DNA of 64,000 bases from Heracleum sosnowskyi (Eukaryota > Streptophyta > Magnoliopsida > Apiales > Apiaceae): contig CM061244.1 of NCBI GenBank assembly GCA_030848705.1, forward strand, positions 44,929,190-44,993,189, given 5' to 3'. Positions 12,101-23,170 of the stretch are shown piece after piece. A program made the translations under genes and the position numbers. The notes beneath the pieces are model-generated. The model did no database searches. It had not been told where the DNA came from and saw only the letters and a list, made by a program, of their open reading frames with translations. Numbering within the stretch: the first letter of the stretch is position 1; every line of letters starts with the position of its first letter.

Positions 12101-14839
12101 TTACGACGCATCACTATAGATTATGAATTGACCTTGATCGTCTGATAACATCAATACCGGTGCCGTAGTTAGTCTCTTCTTTAGCTCTTGGAAGCTTTCT
12201 TCACATTTATCGTTCCATATGAATCGCTCGCTTTTCCTTGTCAGCTTGGTCATTGGAGTAGCTATCTTCGCAAAATCTTGCACAAATCTCCGGTAGTATC
12301 CGGCTAATCCCAAGAAACTTCTGACTTCAGTCGGTGTCCTTGGTCTCTCCCAATCTTTCACTGCCTCTATCTTTGCTGGATCCACTTTGATGCCTTCGCT
12401 GCTCACCACGTGTCCTAAGAAATGAACTTCTCTCAACCAGTCACACTTGGAAAACTTCGCATATAGTCTTTCTTGTCTCAATGTTTCCAACACAATCCGC
12501 AAATGGTCTGCATGCTCTTCCTCTGTCTTTGAGTATATCAAGATGTCGTCGATGAATACCACTACAAACTTGTGCAAATATATCTTGAAAATCCTGTTCA
12601 TTAAGTCCATAAAAGCTGCGGGTGCATTTGTTAGTCCAAACGCCATTACTAAGAATTCATAGTGCCCATACCTTGTTCGAAAGGCTGTCTTCGGTATATC
12701 GTCTGGTTTAATCTTCAGTTGGTGATATCCTGATTGTAGGTCAATCTTTGAAAAATGTACCGCTCCTTTCAGCTGGTCAAACAGATCATCTATTCGAGGT
12801 AACGGATACTTGTTCTTAATAGTTAGCTTGTTCAATTCCCGATAGTCTATACACAATCTCATGCTTCCATCCTTTTTCTTGACAAACAATACTGGTGCTC
12901 CCCACGGCGAAACGCTGGGTCTAATAATTCCTTTTTCTAGCAAATCTTGCAGTTGAGTAGCCAATTCCTTCATCTCCACTGGTGCCATTCTGTATGGGGC
13001 CTTAGATATTGGCTCCGCGCCTGGTGCTAAATCTATCGCAAATTCAATCTCTCTATCTGGAGGTAAACCTGGTAATTCTTCCGGAAAAACATCTGGAAAC
13101 TCATTTACAACTGGAATATCTTCTAACTTAGAAACTTCCTTATCTATATCTATCACATAAGCTAAATACGCTTCACAACCTTGCCTTAATAATCTCTTAG
13201 CCTGAATCATCGTCAGGAACTTCTTTCTTTGCCTCTCTCCTCTAAATATTATTTCCTTCTTTTCTAGGGTAATCAAAGTAACCCTCTTATTCTTACAGTC
13301 AATACTCGCATCATACTCAGTCAACCAATCCATCCCTAATATCACATCAAATTCACCTAACTTAAAAGGTAACAAGTCAACATAAAAACGATTTCCCAAA
13401 ATCTCTATCTCACAACGAGGATAATATGAACTGACCGCTATACGATCCTGATTAGCTATCTCTATATTCAACACTCCACTTAAGGGTTTCATTACGCAAT
13501 TCAATCTACGAGCAAACGTTTCAGAAATAAAAGACTTCGTCGCTCCCGAATCTATTAACACTTTAGCAGGAATAAAATTTACTATAAGTGTACCTGCCAC
13601 CATGTCGGAATCTCTCACTGCTTCTCCCATTGACATATTGTAGGTCCTGGCTAACGGCTGGACATTAACAACTGGGGGTGCTTCAATCGCCCGAATCATA
13701 TTGTTCACGGTTGCTGGTGCTCTGCAGTCCTTAATCATGTGACCTGGTTTCTTACACCGATGACACACAATGCCTATCTTGCAATCCCGGGAATAATGTC
13801 CCTTCTGATTGCATTTAAAGCATGTGACATTCAATCGATGGCATATCCCTGGATGTCGCTTCCCGCATGTCTTGCATTCTGGTAGTGGGGGTCTAGAAAG
13901 TCCCTGCTGACTGCCGGCTGGTAGACGGTTATCTTGTCCTACGCTCCCGGTATCTGGTTTCCTGAAACTTGTATTCCTTCCGGGCTGAAATCCTGGTTTC
14001 TTATTTGCTTGCCCTTGAAAACTTCCCTGTTGCTGTCCCTTATCGTGTATCCCTGCTTTCCTTTTCTTGTTCTCCCTCTCTTTCATGTAAGAATCACTCT
14101 CTATCTCCGCAATCATTGCCTTATGGACCACCGCTGCATAGGTGTCCAACTCCAATATAGCTAACTTACTACGAATCCAAGACCTCAGTCCCTGCTGGAA
14201 CCTCTTGGCCTTCTTCTTCTCCGTATCCACATAGGTTGGAACAAACCTTGACAACTCCGTAAACCTTGTTTCATATTGGGGCACTGTCATACTTCCCTGC
14301 TTTAACTCCAAAAACTTTAATTCCATCTGATCTCTCATATAGTCCGGAAAATACCTTTCCAAAAACAACTCTGTAAATCTTGCCCACGTAATCAATCCCT
14401 CGGGTTCCATAGCCCTACTCGTTTCCCAACAATAACTGGCCTCATTCTTCAGGAAATAGCTTGCATACTCCGTCTTCTTATCCTCTGCCACTTCTATCAA
14501 GGCAAAAGCCTTTTCCATCTCCTTCAACCATGCCTTAGCCTCTACAGGGTCTGCTGATCCTTTAAATTCTTGAGGTTTTGCTTCTTGGAAAGATTTGAAC
14601 GTAATCGCCGGTGCTGCTTGCTGGTGATGCTGTTGATGCTGCTGATGCTGATGTTGTTGCTGATGTTCTAAGAGTTGTTGCTGAAATGCTTGTTGCTGCT
14701 GTGCTAATGCGGCAGTCTGTTGAGTAAGAGTATTTAACAACTGGATTACCATCGGGTCCACGTGGCCCGTGGGAGGTGTATTTTGTTGACCTTCTTTGTC
14801 GGAGGTATCAATCGTACGGGTTTGTCGTCTAGGAGCCAT
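12101..14839 (-). pseudogene. Chromovirus Gag, protease and reverse transcriptase
   Basis: A 912-codon open frame from ATG 14839. The N-terminus is Gln/His-rich, encoded by CTG/TTG-like repeats on the plus strand near 14620-14710. It is followed by a retrotrans_gag capsid (EFKGSADPVEAKAWLKEMEKAF), then cysteine/histidine clusters including knuckles CFKCNQKGHYSRDC and CHRCKKPGHMIKDC. Protease is at VLIDSGATKSFI (intact D-S-G). RT shows PYRMAPVEMKEL, YHQLKIKPDD and catalytic VFIDDILIYSK. The stop at 12101-12103 truncates the polyprotein in RNase H. Gag, protease and RT themselves look intact, so the copy could still supply these in trans. Confidence 0.93.
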
Positions 14840-15255
14840 ATCGCTGATGAATAAACAATAATTGGCTTAATCAAACAGTCCATATAAGAGAAGGAAGGAT
14901 CACAATTGATATCTCGAAGGTTTACAGGTTTTCTCAACGGTGTATGGGTACACTCGTTGCAACAAGTAGAATAACAGTTATGATGCTGGAAGTGAATGAC
15001 AAGGGAATAAATACAGTTCTATAAAAGAGGTTTATCATATATATATAGATAAAGTTAGTACAAGCGTAGAACGCTTCAAAAGAAAATATATCATGGCTGA
15101 ACCATAACTGCCGATCAGCAATACAACAAAAATGCAACAACAACCCGAGGTGTTCCTATAAGCCCGGTGCACTGCTGATTCTACAATATGCATCTATATA
15201 CTAACTATCTAGAAACCATACATCCATGTCACATCTGTCTGCTCCTAAAACCTGC
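14840..15255 (-). other. Spacer between chromovirus leader ORF and gag
   Basis: About 416 bp of leader with no convincing ORF or RNA gene. It includes a TATA-rich stretch (about 15036-15050). Confidence 0.5.
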
Positions 15256-15807
15256 TCACAGATCACCTGCTCCTGCCGGCCATAACGGGGGTCCTGAAAT
15301 CTCTGCAATCTCACTCATCGCATAATCCAAAATCTGTCTCATCCCTGCTACTGTCTCTCCCTCTCTACTAGAAGCTAATCCATGCAATCGAGTCTCAACC
15401 AAGGTCCTCGTAACCCTAAACCTCATCTGAATGTCCCTCATCTGATCTCTAAGTCTGTCCCTCTCTCGGATAGCGGCTGCTTCGATCGAACGAACCCTAC
15501 CCATCTCCATAACCTGACCATAAAGGTACTCCTTCTCTCTACTCACCCTCTGATACACATGGTGTGGAACTGGTGGCTCACCTAACTGATACAAAGGCCC
15601 ACAAACTGATGCATGAGACACTGGAGCAGGGGCTACTTGTCGGAGTGGAATAGGACAATGTACCTGATCTCTCCTGACTACTGGATGCTGATGCCTAGGT
15701 TGATATCGCATTGGACGAGACGGTCCTGCTCTCTCAACGGGTGTAGGTATCTCTGCTATCGTATCCTCGGAAGGGTCTGAGTCTGAACTAGAACTAGGGG
15801 GCTGCAA
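15256..15807 (-). CDS. Leader ORF upstream of chromovirus gag, function unknown
   Basis: A 183-codon ORF starting at ATG 15807, about 130 nt downstream of the PBS and about 420 nt upstream of gag on the same strand. The N-terminal half is Ser/Pro/acidic and basic (SSSSDSDPSEDT, then PRHQHPVVRRD). The C-terminal half is charged and coiled-coil-prone (REKEYLYGQVMEMGRVRSIEAAAIRERDR split across two short runs), followed by LASSREGETVAGMRQI. No membrane segment, signal peptide or catalytic motif is visible. The frame is unbroken although pol carries two stops. I do not recognise a family. Upstream ORFs are known from other gypsy lineages such as Tat/Ogre, but are not a standard part of Tekay elements as far as I know. 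Confidence 0.5.
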   Translation of the reverse strand: MQPPSSSSDSDPSEDTIAEIPTPVERAGPSRPMRYQPRHQHPVVRRDQVHCPIPLRQVAPAPVSHASVCGPLYQLGEPPVPHHVYQRVSREKEYLYGQVMEMGRVRSIEAAAIRERDRLRDQMRDIQMRFRVTRTLVETRLHGLASSREGETVAGMRQILDYAMSEIAEISGPPLWPAGAGDL

Positions 15808-15935
15808 TTATAACCACATTTAATTACTATGCATAATATCCCTAGTTGACCTCCTAATATCCTTACGTGAATTCCTAACTCTCTATGTTATCCTGGACCC
15901 TATGTCCTAACTTGTTTCAAATGCCATAACCTGTT

Positions 15936-15947
15936 GCTCTGATACCA
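15936..15947 (-). other. Chromovirus primer-binding site
   Basis: The minus strand reads TGGTATCAGAGC, starting two bases after the LTR end at 15950; initiator tRNA-Met type. Confidence 0.9.
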
Positions 15948-15949
15948 AC

Positions 15950-18900
15950 TGTGACGCCCTCCAAACCCGGGGTACAGATTTGAGGAGTCATCCGACCAAC
16001 GGAATACTCTTTAACACATGCATAATATATATAAAGACACAAATACCCCTTGACCAAGACCGCATCCAGATTATGGCAATGAACACAAGCTACTACAATC
16101 TTTTATTAATACAATACCAGTTTTATCAGAGTTATTACATCACAACTAAAGTTCAAATCTAGACATCTAATCTAGAAAAGCAAAACAACAACTACCCTGC
16201 CAATGACAATGACTCGAGGGGCTCTCTTGGCTGCTAGTGAACTATCGGTCATGCTATGCTGACTCGTACTCTCGCTTCACTGGAATAGGGTTAGAAAACA
16301 ACAAGCAAGAGTGAGCCAAAATTGCTCAACAAACATCAATGAATCATTTCTATCACAGTTGTAAGGATATGAATTTATGATATCAGAATCAACAATATTT
16401 AGCTAACACATGCTTTGTATCAATAACAATTGAAGAAAAAGAATTAGAATTTGGCTTATACATTTTATTCAAACCAAAGGTTGTGCTGCTGGCCAGCCAC
16501 GCATTAACCCCAGACTAGCTCACAGCATAGTCCTCTACTGGATCCTAGGCCAAACTGGGCCTTAAGTTATTCCGACCATAAATATGGCCCGACCAATTAC
16601 TGGTCCATTTTAAAAACATGCCAAATCTATCATAGGATATAAACAATAACATGCTCAATAAGATAAACTCAATGTATAGTAATTGCAAAAGAGCTTCAAC
16701 TGCTCAGTATCAAATGAAGATCGAGAAGGAATCATGGAATAATTTCGATGGTACAGTGTACTCATTCAATAAGGAAATCAAGATTGGTAATCGACAATCA
16801 ATGACCGTAATCAATAGTCAAGATGGAAGTCAAATAATCAATGGTTGTCAATAATAATAAAAGGATGATAAACAATAACCAACTGGTGGTAAACAATAAT
16901 CAAGTGAGTTGGAAATAAGGGTTTCCGATGCAAATCAAATCAAAGAATCAAGAATCTCTAAGGAAATGGAATCAATTGTCCAAATGCGGTTAAAAGATTG
17001 ATAATTTGAATTGTTCTGGGGATAACGGTATTCAAGTAATCAAGACAATATTAAATTTTATCACAAGTAAAGGCACATATACTTGCCTGGTCTACGCTGC
17101 TGTCGGATCGACTCTGCTCACTCTACACAATAAGTCTAACTATTCTCGTTCTACCCTCGACACTTATTCAATCAATAATCACATTTAAACAAGTAACCGG
17201 TTACGTATCGGACGTCCGGAATTATTTACGATATTTAAAACTCAGATATTTGCCCTAGTACGGGCATATACAGATTATAAAACACAACACACAATTAATA
17301 TGAACCATATAGCACTTATAAATATTTTTAAAACATCATACGAAACTTATTTAAATTTTAGATAAGTCACGATTAATTTTTAAATCAAAACTCGGATTTT
17401 TAAATCCAATATAAACATTTAAATGCAAATAAATCAATTAATAAAATTAATTGACACTTTTTAAATGCTCAAACTATTTTTAAATAAATAAATAGGCTTG
17501 AAAATAATTAAACTAAATTTTAAATTAATTAAATCTAATTAATAATTAATTTTTAAGAATTAATTGATTAAAAGAAATAACCAATTAATTAATAACTTAA
17601 TTATTAAATAAAAATAATTAAAATAATTAAGTTTAATCAATTTTCGGATTTAAAATAATAAATATAATTTTCCAGAATTTTTCTGATATTAAAATATATA
17701 TTTAAAATAAAAATATGAATTTTTAAAGTTTTTAAACTATTTTCGAATTAAATTTAAAAATAAAATTCAAAAACAGTTTTCAGAAAATGAATTAGGGTTT
17801 TGAAGATTGAAACCGGGTCAAACTTCGGGAAAACGGGTCGGGAAGAACAAATCCGGGTCACCAAGAACAACCCACCGGATTCTGGGTTTTCCAGAATCCT
17901 GCCGGTGTCCGGCGGCCGGAATTCTTCGATTCCGTCCAAACACAAACAATTCCAGAGGGCTTTTGTTCTCTTTTTCAAGACAAACAAATCCCACACACAA
18001 TCACATACGTCCCATGCCGGAATCGAGCCCAGAATTCGTTCAAAGAATTCGCCGGCGACGACTTCGGCCGGAAACCCGATCTACTTTAATTCTACATGAA
18101 ACTCAAAGATTAATATACCAAAATGAAGCTTATAACTTATACAATCAAAGCCCCATATCATAACTAATGTCAGATCAACAACAAGAACGAACGAAGTAAA
18201 AGAAAAATTCGGGTCAAAACCCGAAAATCAAACCTGACTAAATTGAACTTAAACACGAAATTAAATCATGGATTCTTGCTAATTAGAACCCTAGGAACAT
18301 GTTAGAAGCAACCAATTGAACGGAGAATCAACAGAATGAAAATCCCCAAATTAATCAAGAACCCTAATTTAATTCGAATATTGAAAAATTCATAATAAAT
18401 CGAAAAATTACCAGATGATGATGAGGTTGGAAGATTCTGAAACTAGAGATCAAGAGCTTTGATTTGAGTACTTGAACTTTGATTTCTGAAATAAATAACA
18501 CCTTGAACGAATGGATTGATTATTCAAGAACACGAAGAACACGTTTCAGGAATTTTTACTTTTTGATTATACGCAATGCAGATTATGAAGGTTATAAGGT
18601 ACGATTCGTCTTTATATTTTTTTTGGAAAAATAATACCCCAAGGAACAGTTTTGGATCGTTATAGATCCACTGGATCGTTTAAAAACCCTAATTAGGTTA
18701 AAAATACGTTTTACGAGAAGATAATTATCTACAAGGATTGATAATTATCCAAATCAATACATATCATTATATAACTAATGCTCAAGAATACTGGGGCTAT
18801 AACAAAGGTAATATTGATATAAAATGATATATCCGTCCCCTTAAGCAATTTAGGGTTCGGAACAATTTTTCCCTTTTTGAACAAAACGAATTATTCTTGC

Positions 18901-19198
18901 AGAATCAAATAGGTAGGAATGAAATGATACGAATATCTCTCCCGATAATGATTCAAATACGAAAGACGAAGAGATATTAATTAATGTACGAAATTCCAAT
19001 GGGGCCCTTGAATTATCAAAACGGGGCTCAGATTTGAAGACAATTCCAAATGACGAAATATTTGAAAGGGGCTTTCGACTCACCATTTAGCACATAATCA
19101 CACAATAATTATCATTTAATAATATTCCAATACTCCACAATAAATTTTTTTATATTAAATATATCATTTAATCAAATAATAAATTCACGGATATTACA
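15950..19198 (-). repeat. Chromovirus 5' LTR (3249 bp)
   Basis: Near-identical partner of 6901-10198, missing the 52 bp present at 8078-8129 in the other LTR. It is followed by the TSD CCATC. No gene is supported inside. Confidence 0.95.
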
Positions 19199-19203
19199 CC
19201 ATC

Positions 19204-20031
19204 TGTTCTTTGGACCACCTTGCCAGAACAAATGCTTCAGTATTTGTCTCTTGTGATTCTTGATTCTTTACCTTGATTTGTCTTGTTGTAAACGGCCAAG
19301 TGTTGATATCGTGAACTCCACTTCATTCCAGACTATGCGGTGTCACTTGTGAAGACTACGCGATATGGCCTTTGAGGACTTTGCGACATAGGTCATTTGA
19401 GGACTTCGCGATCTAGTCTTTTTGAGGACTATGCGACATAGGTCATTTGAGGACTATGCGACATAGGCTTCCTGAGGACTATGCGACATAGGCTTCCTGA
19501 GGACTTCGCGATCTAGCCTTTTTTAGGACTATGCGACATAGACTATTTGAGGACTATGCGACATAGGCTTCCTGAGGACTTCACGATCTAGCACATCTTG
19601 ACTTTGCTGTCTTCAACACATCACGACATGAGTCTTGAGGACTTCACGACATAGTACAAAATGGACTATGCGATCCAGCACTTCTCGACATGAATATTGG
19701 TGACTTCACGACATAGCTTTATTCTGACTTTGCAATATAATGCCTTAGTCAAATTTCTGCAACTTATTTCTTCAGGACCTTATTCATATCTATCCTGCTG
19801 CATGAACAAAACTGAACTTCTACCAGGACAATTATTTAATGGCCTATATACATCCTAGTCACAAGAAACTTACTAAGATCATTATAATTCTGAGCATTCA
19901 TGATCAAGCTAATGTTCATGAGAACAAGACAAGTACATAGAGAGACCTATACTATATCCCAGTGATAGAATTCACTAGGTCATGTAGTGTGACATAGTCA
20001 CATAGTTCAGGCTTGTTAATGGTGGTATTCA
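19204..20031 (-). repeat. SIRE-1 5' LTR, outer (5') part
   Basis: Continuation of the SIRE-1 LTR after the chromovirus and TSD. It contains the word array at 19330-19745 and ends with CA on the plus strand at 20031, exactly where SIRE-X ORF2 loses homology. With 6395-6900 the LTR totals about 1.33 kb. Confidence 0.65.
19330..19745 (+). repeat. SIRE-1 LTR word array (GACTATGCGACATAG)
   Basis: About fourteen copies of a 27-28 nt unit built round GA(C/G)GACT(A/T)(T/C)GCGA(C/T)(A/C)TAG, most nearly identical between 19370 and 19600. They read in this direction on the plus strand, so they are antisense to the element. U3-type repeats in LTRs commonly hold transcription-factor sites. The word matches the array at 1-490 in mainly opposite orientation. 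Confidence 0.8.
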
Positions 20032-20642
20032 GACATGTCTTGAGCCTAACACATCACCATTGTGATTGAGCCTCAAGATGTCTGTTAGCACCCTCTTCTC
20101 TTGGACAAAACAATCAAACCTGGAATTTGGGTTAGAGATAACTAATGGTGTCGGACTAACATGGTTGGCCAACATCATTAGAAATCTAGCATAATAAATA
20201 TTCTTTTTCCTAGATTTCTTATCTCCTAACTTAGCACCTAGTTCATACATCAATTGAGTGCTAAAGTTATAGTACTTATCAGTGAGAAGCATGGTAAGCA
20301 AAATTAGAATGAAGTTAGTTAAAGCATCAAAATTACTAATTTTACCAGAAAACACTTTAATGAAAGCATCTTCTAAATAACTCCACTCCCTTACCAAACC
20401 TCTCCTAATAATTTTACCTAAATTCTCAGTTGGCAAAGAGTAATTTATTGAATTAAGCATGTTAACAATTTCAGCATTTGTGGAGTAGAGTGAAACATCG
20501 CATAACTGAGCTTGCAGTTCACCAAGAAATCCATCATCTTGTGAAAGATTTTGTTCGGGCTTTCTTTGACAACAAATGGGATGGAGTTGTTCTTCTCATA
20601 AATGAACCCTCCAGCAGACATGAGTTTAACTATGGGTGCCAT
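20032..20642 (-). pseudogene. SIRE-X ORF2 (3' accessory protein), N-terminal part
   Basis: Starts at ATG 20642 with MAPIVKLMSAGGFIYEKN. A 1-nt deletion near 20485 shifts the frame. It then continues through EIVNMLNSINYSLP, KISNFDALTNF and KNIYYARFLMML. It shares SNFDALT and the following YY/F-rich motif with SIRE-3 ORF2 at 50617, and a similar layout with SIRE-Y ORF2, so these are diverged members of one family. The reading stops at 20031 because SIRE-1 inserted there. Function is unknown. The location after pol is that called env-like in SIRE1, but no signal peptide or transmembrane segment is visible here. Confidence 0.7.
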
Positions 20643-21181
20643 TGTTGAGTAAAGAAAAGCTCGAAATGTGTTTTGCTTTGAGAGAGAAGAAGTGAGAAAG
20701 CCTTTGAAAATTTGGAGAGTAAGATAAAAATTCAATTAAAGAAAGTAAATTTCTTAAATACTCCCCCAAAAGTTCTCAAAAATTAAGTCCAATAATAATT
20801 ATAAATTACTGGATTGGCTTAAAAATCTAACCGTTACAATTAAAATACGACCATGATTTATACTTACAGGGGTGTATGCATAGATCGTGGTAAAAAGACG
20901 TGCAAATTTCAACGGTTCAGATTAACAGCGCTATATCAACGGATTAGAATTGGGCGTTTAAGGTCCCGTCTATTTCGTTGATAAAGCTGCATTTCGTTGA
21001 CATAATAATGCTGTCAACGGAATACCCAGAAAAATGCTAAGACTGGCAACGAAATGAGACATTAGTTGACATAGTAATTTTGACTTACACAAAATTTCAC
21101 TTTTTCCTGAGAAAATTAATTCACAGAAAGTCATAGAAAATTCCTGGCTGCAATTTATACTTGCAAAAATCTCATAAATGA
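20643..21181 (-). other. SIRE-X pol-ORF2 spacer with ATTTCGTTGAC words
   Basis: No ORF. Between about 20930 and 21075 the word ATTTCGTTGAC or its reverse complement (GTCAACGGAAT-like) occurs at least five times in both orientations. A TATA-like GTATTTAAG sits near 20748-20760, about 110 nt upstream of the ORF2 ATG on the minus strand. Confidence 0.5.
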
Positions 21182-22180
21182 TTAAGAGAAATTCAGCATA
21201 CCTAGCTCACTTACTAATCTTGAGAATGTTGATTCATCAAGTGGCTTGGTAAAGATGTCTGCAAGTTGTTGTTCACTTGGAACAAAATGTAACTCCACAG
21301 TACCATTCATAACATGTTCTCTAATGAAATGGTATTTGATGTCAATGTGCTTGGTCCTTGAATGCTGCACTGGATTCTCAGTAATGGCAATGGCACTAGT
21401 GTTGTCACAAAAAATAAGAATTTTCTCAACTCTTAATCCATAATCAAGTAGTTGATTTTTCATCCATAAAATCTGTGCACAACAACTTCCAGCTACAATG
21501 TACTCAGCCTCAGCTGTGGAGGTAGAAACTGAGTTTTGTTTCTTGCTGAACCATGACACAAGCTTGTTTCCTAGAAATTGACAGGTTCCTGTTGTGCTTT
21601 TCCTGTCAATTTTACATCCTGCATAATCTGCATCTGAATAACCAATTAGCTCAAAGCCAGATTCTCGAGGATACCAAATGCCAAGGTTTGGTGTTCCTTT
21701 GAGATATCTGAAAATTCTTTTAATAGCAACTAAATGGGATTCCCTAGGATCAGCTTGAAACCTAGCCCATAGACATGTAGCAAACATAATATAAGGTCTA
21801 CTAGCTGTTAAATATAAAAGTGAGCCTACCATGCCTCTGTAACTTGAAATGTCCACAGATTTTTCCTTAGTATTCAATTCAAGTTTAGTAGCAGTAGGCA
21901 TGGGAGTCTTAGCAGGAGAGCATTCCATTAAGTTAAATTTCTTTAACAAATCATGAATGTACTTTGTTTGACTAATGAAAATGCCTTCATTAACTTGTTT
22001 CACTTGGAGACCAAGGAAATAAGTTAATTATCCCATCATGCTCATTTCATATTTACTTTGCATAAGCTTGTCAAACTTTTGACAAAGTTTTTCATCTGTA
22101 GACCCAAAAATTATGTCATATACATAAAATTTGAACAAGTATAGTAGATCCATTCACAATCCTATGAAAAAGAGTTTTAT
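21182..22180 (-). pseudogene. SIRE-X reverse transcriptase C-terminus and RNase H
   Basis: The recognisable RT part begins at DKTLFHRIVNGSTI, has an extra T near 22130 that shifts frame, and carries TAA within MMG-LTYFLGLQVK. From 22003 on the frame is open through SPAKTPMPTATKLE, MVGSLLYLTASRP, YSDADYAGCKIDRKST and QQLADIFTKPLDE, ending at 21182. Upstream gag, protease, integrase and the N-terminal RT are missing. Homology stops abruptly near 22185 against the plus-strand SIRE-Y spacer, so SIRE-X is 5' truncated by a rearrangement. Confidence 0.88.
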
Positions 22181-22229
22181 CTAGAGTTTAAAACATGAAC
22201 AGGTTTTAGAAATTGGAAAGAATCAAAAA

Positions 22230-22665
22230 CCATCGAATTTAGAAAATTCGATAGTTTTTCTAAGTACTAAATAAAAACCATCGAACACAAATTCGACAGT
22301 TTTTGGAAAGGAAAAGAAAAACCATCGAAAACACCTTTCGATAGTTTTTGAGGATAATTTTAAAATATATCGAAGTGAATTTATCTTATTCAATATTTAA
22401 ATTCTCGATAGATTTTGAAATTCAATAGAAAAAGTATCGAAGTGAATTTAATTAATTCAATATTAAAATTCTCGATAGTTTTTCTAGAAACAAGTTCATT
22501 CGATAGTTTTTTGGTTTTATTCAGAGAAAAGCCATCGATAGTTTTTAAGAAAAACGTTTTAAATTCACTTTTTCAAACACTTAAAATTATCGAGGTACAG
22601 TTGACGTTTTTGCCCCTCACAGAAAACTATCGGCAGTGTTAATAAAAACTATCGAACACTTAAAA
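22230..22665 (+). repeat. SIRE-Y spacer word array (TTCGATAGTTTTT), copy 1
   Basis: About sixteen copies of ATCGATAGTTTTT-like words in both orientations, separated by 10-40 nt, just upstream of a TATA box. Adjacent inverted pairs could fold into hairpins. Identical in layout to 29620-30066 apart from small indels. Confidence 0.75.
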
Positions 22666-22693
22666 GACTAAAATACCCCTGTCAATTCAAGTG

Positions 22694-22701
22694 TATATAA
22701 G
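22694..22701 (+). promoter_or_regulatory. TATA box candidate for SIRE-Y ORF2, copy 1
   Basis: TATATAAG followed by GACCCC, about 470 nt upstream of the ORF2 ATG at 23171 and directly downstream of the word array. It would give a leader of roughly 440 nt. The position fits an internal promoter but is not proven. Confidence 0.5.
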
Positions 22702-23170
22702 GACCCCTTAGAAGTTTTTTTCTATTCTATTCTCAGATCTAAGAAAGGCGTTTATATATATATACAAAGATACATACACACAGTCAAGAACCATTTCGAT
22801 AGAATTCTTCTTTTTAACCTAGAAAAGCTTGAAAAGATTACTAGTTTCACTGTTGACTGAATTTTTAACCGTGAAAACTTAATTGTTTTAAGTGTTTAAA
22901 ACTTTCTGAGTAAGAATCTATCGAACCAAACTCTTGAACCTAAGAAAGTTGTTAACAGTACACATCTTGGAATTTGATTGTTTTTAAACAGTTGAGTTCT
23001 TTTGATCTTATTGGTTGGTTGATATTAACAATTAGGGTTCTAATTTTGGATTGTGTTTGAAGTTGTGTTTTTAAGAAAAAGGGGTAATTTTGTTTTAAGG
23101 TTAATTAATTAGAAATAATTAATTAAAAAATTAGTTTTGGTTTAAAAATTAATTTTTTGGAAATTTAATA

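Larger units (their letters stand above)
6901..19198 (-). mobile_element. Complete Tekay-like chromovirus (Ty3/gypsy) nested in SIRE-1 LTR
   Basis: A 12,298-bp minus-strand element flanked by the 5-bp TSD CCATC (6896-6900 and 19199-19203). Both LTRs open TGTGACGCCC and close GATATTACA on the plus strand. The internal order in element direction is PBS, leader ORF, Gag-protease-RT-RNase H-integrase-chromodomain, PPT. The LTRs (3298 and 3249 bp) look only about 1-2 percent diverged by eye, plus one 52-bp indel, which suggests a fairly young insertion. The pol frame has just two nonsense codons. Confidence 0.95.
1..20031 (-). mobile_element. SIRE-1: SIRE-lineage Ty1/copia element, 3' end off window, 5' LTR split
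   Basis: Minus-strand element. In its own direction it reads 5' LTR (20031-19204 then 6900-6395), PBS 6392-6381, gag 6345-3877, protease 3865-3407, integrase 3403-2462, RT-RNase H 2410-656, then a non-coding spacer running off the left edge. The SIRE assignment rests on the Pol order, the ARLVAKGY / ETFAPVARLEAIR / YVDDIIF / EMSMMGEL motifs and a large Gag. The 12.3-kb chromovirus at 6901-19198 sits inside the LTR. ORF2 and the 3' LTR are expected left of base 1. The right LTR end is placed at 20031 because SIRE-X ORF2 breaks exactly there. The matching target duplication is off-window, so this boundary is an inference. Confidence 0.85.

Noticed and set aside
19330..19745. CRISPR-like array of regularly spaced words
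   Set aside because: Plant nuclear DNA, units degenerate and linkers similar to each other, located inside an LTR; a U3 tandem array.
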